Assembly: GCA_902490405.1 (NCBI GenBank)
Contig: CABUDS010000034.1
Span: 1-20,312, forward strand
Length of the DNA: 20,312 bases
Direction of reading: 5' to 3'
From: an uncultured Collinsella sp.
GTDB lineage: Bacteria > Actinomycetota > Coriobacteriia > Coriobacteriales > Coriobacteriaceae
Shown: piece after piece, positions 13,231-20,312 of the stretch
How positions within the stretch are numbered: the first letter of the stretch is position 1
Layout: each line of letters opens with the position of its first letter
Notes under the pieces: generated by a model
Told to the model about the DNA's origin: nothing
Databases searched by the model: none
Seen by the model: the letters and a program-made list of their open reading frames with translations, nothing else
Program-made: the position numbers and the translations under genes

Positions 13231-14828
13231 TGTCCGAAACCCTCAATGCCCAGGATATCGCCAAGAAACTGCAGGAGCAGCTCACGAGCCTCTCCGCGAC
13301 GGTCGATACGCATGAGGTTTCAACGGTCGACGAGGTAGGCGACGGCATCGCGCGCGTCTCCGGCCTCAAGAGCGCCATGGCAGGCGAGCTTCTGGAGTTC
13401 AAGAGCTCCGATACCGGTGAGACCGTCTTCGGCCTTGCCCAGAACCTTGACCGTGACGAGGTCGGCGCCGTTCTGTTCGGTGCCGTCGACTCCATCAAGG
13501 AAGGCGACGAGTGCCGCACCACTGGCCGCATTATGGATATCCCCGTGAGCCGCGCCATGCTCGGCCGCGTCGTCAATCCGCTCGGCCAGCCCATCGACGG
13601 CCTAGGCGACATCGTCGCCACGCACCGTCGCCCCATCGAGTTCAAGGCCCCCGGCGTCATCGATCGTACTCCGGTGTGCGAGCCGGTTCAGACCGGTCTG
13701 CTCGCTATCGACTCCATGGTGCCTATTGGCCGCGGTCAGCGTGAGCTCATCATCGGCGACCGTAAGACCGGTAAGACCGCCATTGCCATCGACGCTATCC
13801 TCAATCAGCGCGGCAAGGGCATGGTCTGCATCTATGTCGCCATCGGCCAGAAGGCCTCCACGGTTGCCAACATCCGCGAGACCCTCGCTCAGCACGGTGC
13901 GCTCGACTACACCATCATCGTTTCGGCCACGGCTGCCGATTCCGCCCCTATGCAGTACATCGCGCCTATGGCAGGTGCCGCTATCGGCGAGTTCTTCATG
14001 TACAACGGCGAGGACGGCAAGCCCGCCAGCGAGACCAACCCCGGCGGCCACGTGCTCGTCATCTACGACGACCTGTCCAAGCAGGCTGTGGCCTACCGTC
14101 AGATGTCGCTGACGCTGCATCGTCCGCCCGGACGCGAGGCCTATCCTGGCGACATCTTCTACCTGCACTCTCGTCTGCTCGAGCGTGCCGTCAAGATGTC
14201 CAAGAAGAACGGTTACGGCTCCATGACGGCACTGCCGATCATCGAGACCCAGGACGGCGACGTCTCGGCCTACATTCCGACCAACGTCATTTCCATTACC
14301 GATGGTCAGATCTACCTGCAGTCCGAGCTCTTCTTCCAGGGTCAGCGCCCGGCAGTCGACGTGGGCATCTCCGTGTCCCGCGTCGGTGGCGATGCGCAGA
14401 CCAAGGCCATGAAGCAGGTCGCCGGCAACCTCCGTCTGGACCTCGCTTCGTACCAGGAGCTCGCTGGCTTTACGCAGTTCGGCTCCGACCTCGACGAGGC
14501 CACGCAAAAGCAGCTGACCCATGGTGCTCGCATGACCGAGCTCCTGAAGCAGCCGCGTTACAAGCCGTTTGAGGTTGGCGAGCAGATCGTTACGCTGTTC
14601 GCTGGCAACGAGGGCTTCCTGGATGACCTGGAGATCGCCGACGTGCTGCCCTTCCGTGCCGAGCTCATCGAGTACATGGACAATGGCTTTGGTTCGCTGC
14701 TCGACAAGGTTCGCGCCAAGAAGATCGACGATGACACCAAGGCTGAGCTCTTGCGCGTCATCGGCGACTTCAAACAGCAGTTCATGGCCAAGCACCATGC
14801 CGATACGACTGGATCAGAGGAGAACTAA
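13230..14828 (+). CDS. atpA: ATP synthase F1 subunit alpha
   Basis: Non-catalytic nucleotide-binding subunit of the F1 hexamer, 532 residues (usual 500-550). Walker A reads GDRKTGKT at 176-183, with K in place of the common Q at the fourth position. The nucleotide-binding domain continues through CIYVAIGQKASTVA. The arginine finger that reaches into the beta active site is R384 in ISVSRVGGDAQ. The C-terminal helical domain (about 400-510) is complete. The start ATG 13230 overlaps the atpH stop by one base, and GGAGGTG is seven bases upstream. Five bases separate it from atpG. Nothing is missing or unusual in length. Confidence 0.97.
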   Translation: MSETLNAQDIAKKLQEQLTSLSATVDTHEVSTVDEVGDGIARVSGLKSAMAGELLEFKSSDTGETVFGLAQNLDRDEVGAVLFGAVDSIKEGDECRTTGRIMDIPVSRAMLGRVVNPLGQPIDGLGDIVATHRRPIEFKAPGVIDRTPVCEPVQTGLLAIDSMVPIGRGQRELIIGDRKTGKTAIAIDAILNQRGKGMVCIYVAIGQKASTVANIRETLAQHGALDYTIIVSATAADSAPMQYIAPMAGAAIGEFFMYNGEDGKPASETNPGGHVLVIYDDLSKQAVAYRQMSLTLHRPPGREAYPGDIFYLHSRLLERAVKMSKKNGYGSMTALPIIETQDGDVSAYIPTNVISITDGQIYLQSELFFQGQRPAVDVGISVSRVGGDAQTKAMKQVAGNLRLDLASYQELAGFTQFGSDLDEATQKQLTHGARMTELLKQPRYKPFEVGEQIVTLFAGNEGFLDDLEIADVLPFRAELIEYMDNGFGSLLDKVRAKKIDDDTKAELLRVIGDFKQQFMAKHHADTTGSEEN

Positions 14829-14833
14829 GCCCT

Positions 14834-15741
14834 ATGGCCAACCTTCGCGACATTAAGAAGCGAATCTCCTCGGTTACCACGACCAAGCAGATCACGCGCA
14901 CGATGGAGATGGTCTCTACGGCCAAGATCCGTCGTGCCCTCGATCGCTCCAAGCAGGCCGAGCCCTATAAGGAGGCGCTGACCGACGTCATGTTGACGGT
15001 CGCCGGCGACGCCTCCTGTTCGGGCACCGATCCCATGCTGCAGAAGCATGAGAGCGTCAAGCGTGGCCTGATTGTCGTCATTGCCTCGGACCGCGGCCTT
15101 GCCGGCGGTTTCAATACGACGGTGGAGCGCACGGCCGAAAAGCTCGCCGCTTCTTGGGCGAACGACGGCATCGAGTGCGAGATCATTGCGTGCGGACGCA
15201 AGCCGGCCACGTATTTCCGCGACCGCGCAAACGTCATCATGCACTTTGAGGGCAATTCCTCCGAGCCCGATTTCAATCAGGCTCGCATGATTTCCTCTCA
15301 TATCTGCGATGCGTATCGTGCCGGTGAGCTTGACCGTGTCGAGCTTGTCTACCACCACGCCAAGAACCGCGTGGATCAGGAGCTTCGCGTCGAGCACTTG
15401 CTGCCGCTCGATCCCGAGATGATCGCTATGGCCCACGGTCCGCGTAAGAACGAGACCGACGCCCCTAAGCGCATCTCGTCCACGTTCGAGTTCGTGCCCT
15501 CTCCCGAGCATGTTCTCGGCAAGCTTGTACCGTCGTATATCCTGACGGTCATCTACCAGGCCCTGATCGATTCGGCGGCCGCCGAGCAGGGTGCACGCCG
15601 CAAGGCCATGCACTCCGCAACGGAAAACGCCACCGCGATCATCTCGACCCTTACCCGCACGTATAGTCGCGTGCGCCAGGCTTCGATCACGACCGAGATT
15701 AACGAGATCGTCGGCGGAGCCTCAGCATTGGAGGAACAGTA

Positions 15742-15742
<1 letters not shown>
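14834..15742 (+). CDS. atpG: ATP synthase F1 subunit gamma
   Basis: Central rotor shaft, 302 residues (usual 285-305). The N-terminal helix DIKKRISSVTTTKQITRTMEMV (6-27) and the C-terminal helix ATENATAIISTLTRTYSRVRQASITTEINEIVGGASAL, which form the coiled coil inside the alpha-beta hexamer, are both well conserved. The middle Rossmann-like part is recognisable by IASDRGLAGGFNT. ATG 14834 has GAGGAG ten bases upstream. The stop overlaps the atpD start by one base (TAATG), and the atpD ribosome binding site GGAGG lies within its last codons, so the two are coupled. Confidence 0.96.
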
Positions 15743-17196
<1,454 letters not shown>

Positions 17197-17199
17197 GTT

Positions 17200-17592
17200 A
17201 TGCGTATCCGCATCGTGTGCCCCGTGAGCTGCGCCTATGAGGGCGACGCTGCGTTTGTGTCGATTCCGTCCACGGATGGCGAGTTTGGCGTCCTGCCTGC
17301 TCACTCCAGCGAGATCTGCACGATCGACCGCGGTTACGTTCGCGTTTCCGATAAGGCCATGGGCACTGTCGACCACACGTTTGCCGTGGCCGGCGGCTAT
17401 GCCCAGGTTGCGGACGATGTCGTGACCGTTCTCGCCGAGCGCGCTTGCGATTTGGCGACCGTCGATGCCGACAAGCTTAAAGCTGATATTCAAGGTTTTG
17501 AAGAGAAGCTGGGTAATTTGTCGGAGGATGATGCACGCCGCGCCTACCTCTATAATGAAATCGCATGGTGTAAGCTCAAGCTTGCCCAATAG
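17200..17592 (+). CDS. atpC: ATP synthase F1 subunit epsilon
   Basis: Rotor subunit that couples gamma to the c-ring and can inhibit ATP hydrolysis. It has 130 residues, as usual. The N-terminal beta-sandwich shows the typical DGEFGVLPAHS (26-36) and the later AVAGGYAQV and VTVLAERA. The two C-terminal helices, about 87-130, are present. DARRA near residue 110 partly fits the DxxRA ATP-binding motif of Bacillus-type epsilon subunits, so ATP sensing is possible but not shown. ATG 17200 follows the atpD stop by three bases, with GGGGGAG nine bases upstream. It is the last gene of the operon; a strong terminator follows. Confidence 0.95.
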   Translation: MRIRIVCPVSCAYEGDAAFVSIPSTDGEFGVLPAHSSEICTIDRGYVRVSDKAMGTVDHTFAVAGGYAQVADDVVTVLAERACDLATVDADKLKADIQGFEEKLGNLSEDDARRAYLYNEIAWCKLKLAQ

Positions 17593-17628
17593 TCAAACGA
17601 TTTAGCGTTCGACCATTTGCGAACACAT

Positions 17629-17667
17629 CATGCCCGGGATGGCCCAGCCACCCCGGGCATGCTTTTT
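17629..17667 (+). terminator. Rho-independent terminator of the ATP synthase operon
   Basis: CATGCCCGGG (17629-17638) pairs with CCCGGGCATG (17652-17661), and a further inner stem TGGC-CCA-GCCA continues it after one mismatch. CTTTTT follows directly. It stands 36 bases after the atpC stop and just before the murA ribosome binding site. Confidence 0.92.
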
Positions 17668-17680
17668 GAAAGGGTAGACC

Positions 17681-18964
17681 TTGGATATTATCCGCGTTGA
17701 GGGTGGCCACGCCATCGGAGGCTCCGTGCCCGTCTCGGGCGCCAAGAACTCCGCGCTCAAACTCATGGCGGCAACGCTTCTGGCGCCGGGCAAGACGACG
17801 CTGCAGAACGTGCCCGATATTTCCGATGTCCACGTGATGGGCAAGGTGCTCAAGGGCATGGGCGCTACGATCGATGTTCTCGACGAGCACACGCTCGAGA
17901 TTGATACCTCTCAGGTCGATTCATGGGAGGCCCCCTACGAGCTCGTTGCCAAGATGCGCGCTTCCACCGCCGTCATGGGGCCCCTGCTGGGCCGCTTCCA
18001 TCGCGCCAAAATTGCCATGCCGGGCGGCTGCAACCTGGGTGCTCGTAAGATCGATATGCACATTCTTGGTCTTGAGGCCCTGGGCGTTGAGTTCGATACC
18101 GCCCACGGTTACATCAACGCTAATGCGCCCCAAGGTCTGCGCGGTACCACCGTCACGCTCGAGTTCGCCAGCGTCGGTGCGACCGAGAATCTCATCATGG
18201 CCTCTGTGCGCGCACAGGGCACCACGGTTATCGACAATGCCGCCCGCGAGCCCGAGATCGTCGATCTCGCTAACATGCTCAACGAGATGGGCGCCAAGAT
18301 TGTTGGCGCCGGTACGCCCGTCGTGACTATCGAAGGCGTGGAAGAGCTCCATCCCGTTATCCATCGCGTGGTGGGCGACCGCATCGAGGCCGGTACCTTT
18401 ATCGTCGCCGGTGCGTTGATGGCGGACGATCGCGGTGTCGATGTCACGGGCTTTTGCCCCATTCATTTGGGCATGGTGCTCAAGAAGATGGAGCTCATGG
18501 GTATCGACTGCGAGCGCGTCGAGGATGGCGTCCATGTGAACCGTGCCGAGCGTATCAAGCCGGTCGACATCCAGACGCTTCCGTTCCCCGGTTTCCCGAC
18601 CGACATGCAGGCGCAGATTATGGTGCTCTCCGCCCTTGCCGACGGCAGTTCCGTTATTACCGAGAACATCTTCGAGAATCGCTTTATGTTTGCCTCTGAG
18701 CTGGTGCGCATGGGTGCCGACATTCGTATCGAGAGCCATCATGCCATGATTCATGGCGTCAAGGGCTTCTCGGGTGCACAGGTTACCTCGCCCGATCTGC
18801 GCGGCGGAGCGGCCCTCGTCGTAGCGGGCTTGATCGCCGACGGGACGACCGAGGTTTCGGCTATCCATCACATCAAGCGCGGCTACGAGCAGTTTGTCGA
18901 AAAGCTGCAGGCGCTTGGCGCGCATGTCGAGCATGCTACCGTCCCCGATCCCGTCATCTACTAA
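17681..18964 (+). CDS. murA: UDP-N-acetylglucosamine 1-carboxyvinyltransferase
   Basis: First committed step of peptidoglycan synthesis: transfers enolpyruvate from PEP to UDP-GlcNAc. It has 427 residues (usual about 420). Key residues are intact: K22 and N23 in SGAKNSAL, the reactive cysteine C117 in PGGCNLGAR, and the general base D308 in PFPGFPTDMQAQ. Since C117 is a cysteine and not aspartate, the enzyme should be sensitive to fosfomycin. The start is TTG 17681 with GAAAGGG seven bases upstream; no in-frame ATG fits the conserved N-terminus DIIRVEGG. It lies directly behind the ATP synthase terminator, an order common in Actinobacteria, so it needs its own promoter or read-through; no clear promoter was found in the 14 bases left. 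The LytR-type gene follows closely, linking two cell-wall steps. Confidence 0.97.
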   Translation: MDIIRVEGGHAIGGSVPVSGAKNSALKLMAATLLAPGKTTLQNVPDISDVHVMGKVLKGMGATIDVLDEHTLEIDTSQVDSWEAPYELVAKMRASTAVMGPLLGRFHRAKIAMPGGCNLGARKIDMHILGLEALGVEFDTAHGYINANAPQGLRGTTVTLEFASVGATENLIMASVRAQGTTVIDNAAREPEIVDLANMLNEMGAKIVGAGTPVVTIEGVEELHPVIHRVVGDRIEAGTFIVAGALMADDRGVDVTGFCPIHLGMVLKKMELMGIDCERVEDGVHVNRAERIKPVDIQTLPFPGFPTDMQAQIMVLSALADGSSVITENIFENRFMFASELVRMGADIRIESHHAMIHGVKGFSGAQVTSPDLRGGAALVVAGLIADGTTEVSAIHHIKRGYEQFVEKLQALGAHVEHATVPDPVIY

Positions 18965-18976
18965 TACAGGTTGCCT

Positions 18977-20212
18977 ATGTTTAATAAAAAGCCCCTCGCG
19001 GATACCACCACCCGAAGACCCTCAACTGGTGCGCAGGCCAAGATCTACAGTCGCGATAACGTGGCTCGTTATTCCGAGCGAGCTCGCCAACGTCGTCGTA
19101 GCCACACGATTCGCCACGTCGCGCTCATTGTCGTGCTTGGCGTGCTACTGAGCGCCACTACCGCTGCCGGCCTGTGGTTTGCCACCATTATGGGCAAGCT
19201 CGGCGATTCTAATGTCATTACCGACAATCTGCGTCGGGTTCTGGTTGACACCGATGAAGCAAAGGATCCGTTCTACGTGCTGCTTCTTGGCACCGACGGC
19301 CGTCCGGGCGAGGATACGTATCGTGCCGACTCGATTATCCTGGCACGCATCGACCCCACGCAAAAGCAGGCGACGCTCATTTCCGTTCCGCGCGACACTA
19401 AGGTCGTGTACAAGGGCGAGACCATGAAGATCAACGCCTGCCATACCGTTGGCGGCGCCGAGGCCATGGTCGAGGCGGTCAACGAGCTGTGCGGTGTTCA
19501 GATTTCCCACTATGCCGAGGTCAGCTTCGACGGTATGCAGGCGCTGATTGATTCGGTTGGCGGTATCGACATTAACGCAACCGATGATGTTGACGACCCC
19601 GAGCACCTGGATATTAAGATTACCGCTGGCCAGCAGCATATGGACGGTGCCACCGCCCTTACCTATGCCCGCTGCCGCTACACCTATGCCGACGGCGATT
19701 ACACGCGCATGCGCCACCAGCGTCAGGTGCTTGGCGCCCTTGCCAACCAGATTCTCAATAACTTCGATGCCACGAAGATCTTTGGCCTGGTTAATTCGCT
19801 GTCCGATATGCTCGTAACCGATATGAGCGTTCAGGATATCGTGGCTACGGTCAATGCCATGCGCGGTATGGATGTCGACGGTATCTACTCGGCCAACCTG
19901 CCCTCGTACGCCGACGACAGCACCATGATCGACGGCGTGAGCTATGTCTTTGTCTACGAGGACGAGCTCAAGGAAATGATGGAGCGCGTCGATGCCGGCA
20001 AGGATCCCAAGGGTCCCAACACCATGGGTCTTTCCGACGGCTCCAGCTCTACGATCGGTGACCTGAACAACAACACGTCTGACGACTACGCAAACGGTAC
20101 CGCAACCTCATCGGTCAGCTCTGACGATTCCGATGACTCAAGCGATTCGAGCGATTCGGACTACTACGAACAGCCCACCGGCGACGGCAACGGTTACGAG
20201 GCCAATTATTAG
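18977..20212 (+). CDS. LytR-CpsA-Psr family cell-wall glycopolymer ligase
   Basis: Predicted membrane-anchored enzyme that attaches undecaprenyl-linked glycopolymers to peptidoglycan outside the cell. It has 411 residues: an Arg-rich cytoplasmic part (1-46), one membrane helix (about 47-71) and an outer LCP domain (about 98-260). Conserved acidic and basic residues are visible: D107 and R109 in LGTDGR, R116 and D118 in YRADS, R139 and D140 in SVPRD, and R244 and R247 in DYTRMRHQRQ. A tail from about 340 onwards is rich in Ser, Asp and Asn, with a Ser/Asp run at 380-395. The start is ATG 18977 with ACAGG six bases upstream; the in-frame TTG 18971 is too close to that site. It is 12 bases after murA, so cotranscribed. 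A copy of the compound hairpin element begins straight after the stop. Confidence 0.92.
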   Translation: MFNKKPLADTTTRRPSTGAQAKIYSRDNVARYSERARQRRRSHTIRHVALIVVLGVLLSATTAAGLWFATIMGKLGDSNVITDNLRRVLVDTDEAKDPFYVLLLGTDGRPGEDTYRADSIILARIDPTQKQATLISVPRDTKVVYKGETMKINACHTVGGAEAMVEAVNELCGVQISHYAEVSFDGMQALIDSVGGIDINATDDVDDPEHLDIKITAGQQHMDGATALTYARCRYTYADGDYTRMRHQRQVLGALANQILNNFDATKIFGLVNSLSDMLVTDMSVQDIVATVNAMRGMDVDGIYSANLPSYADDSTMIDGVSYVFVYEDELKEMMERVDAGKDPKGPNTMGLSDGSSSTIGDLNNNTSDDYANGTATSSVSSDDSDDSSDSSDSDYYEQPTGDGNGYEANY

Positions 20213-20312
20213 GGTTACGCGGGCTTACCAGCCCGCGTAACCAGTTGACGCTGCAAACCCGCCAGAGCGGCAATCTGCCTTTCAACTTCGGCGGCATGAC
20301 CAGAAGGTCAAT
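20213..20312. repeat. Compound hairpin repeat element, copy 2 (cut by window end)
   Basis: Begins right after the LCP-gene stop. A perfect 13-bp stem, GGTTACGCGGGCT (20213-20225) with AGCCCGCGTAACC (20230-20242), is followed by the same linker as copy 1 (GACGCTGC, then CCAGAGCG), a small GGCA/TGCC stem, and the left half of the large hairpin up to GACCAGAAGGTC and AAT. It aligns with copy 1 without gaps from the linker on. The first stem may also act as a terminator, though it lacks a T-tract. Confidence 0.75.

Noticed and set aside
13602..14798. Long minus-strand open frame (398 codons) opposite atpA
   Set aside because: Same explanation: a mirror of codon bias in a highly conserved + strand gene.

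Overview
The window reads as a stretch of chromosome from a GC-rich actinobacterium of the class Coriobacteriia, most likely Collinsella or a close relative. The reasons are the protein style, GC-rich third codon positions, GTG/TTG starts, and a complete ATP synthase operon followed directly by murA, a common actinobacterial order. The genus is inferred from general familiarity, not from a search. All credible genes lie on the + strand.

Layout: (1) 1-1758, the 3' end of a polar amino-acid ABC importer operon (permease, then ATPase), closed by a terminator hairpin. (2) 1830-3245, an M20 metallopeptidase. (3) 3537-4604, prfA (release factor 1), with a 291-base leader before it and a compound hairpin element directly after its stop codon. 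(4) 4605-5193, a 589-base spacer without a convincing gene. (5) 5194-6453, prmC, which methylates the GGQ glutamine of release factors and here carries an insertion of about 125 residues. (6) 6529-7213, a HigBA-type toxin-antitoxin pair with its own promoter and a palindrome over the -10 box. (7) 7361-9659, a YrdC/TsaC-family tRNA-modification gene and glpK, 13 bases apart. (8) 9782-10429, upp (uracil salvage). (9) 10710-17592, a small three-helix membrane protein in the atpI position followed by atpBEFHAGDC, the full F1Fo ATP synthase, closed by a strong terminator. (10) 17681-20212, murA and a LytR-CpsA-Psr cell-wall ligase, six codons or fewer apart. (11) 20213-20312, a second copy of the compound hairpin element, cut by the window end.

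The genes are mainly housekeeping: translation termination (prfA, prmC), tRNA modification, nucleotide and glycerol metabolism, energy conversion and cell-wall assembly. The toxin-antitoxin pair and the repeat elements are the accessory parts.

The observation that best deserves follow-up is the repeated element at 4604-4752 and 20213-20312. Both copies abut a stop codon, align without gaps over about 70 bases after the first stem, and differ at paired positions in compensating ways in two hairpins. This suggests that RNA (or cruciform) structure is under selection. Secondary points are the PrmC insertion, the signal-peptide-like N-terminus of ATP synthase subunit b, the structured atpB-atpE gap, and a possible eight-codon leader ORF ending in UAG upstream of the gene for the UAG-reading release factor. 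No CRISPR array, prophage, IS element or RNA gene of a known class was seen.
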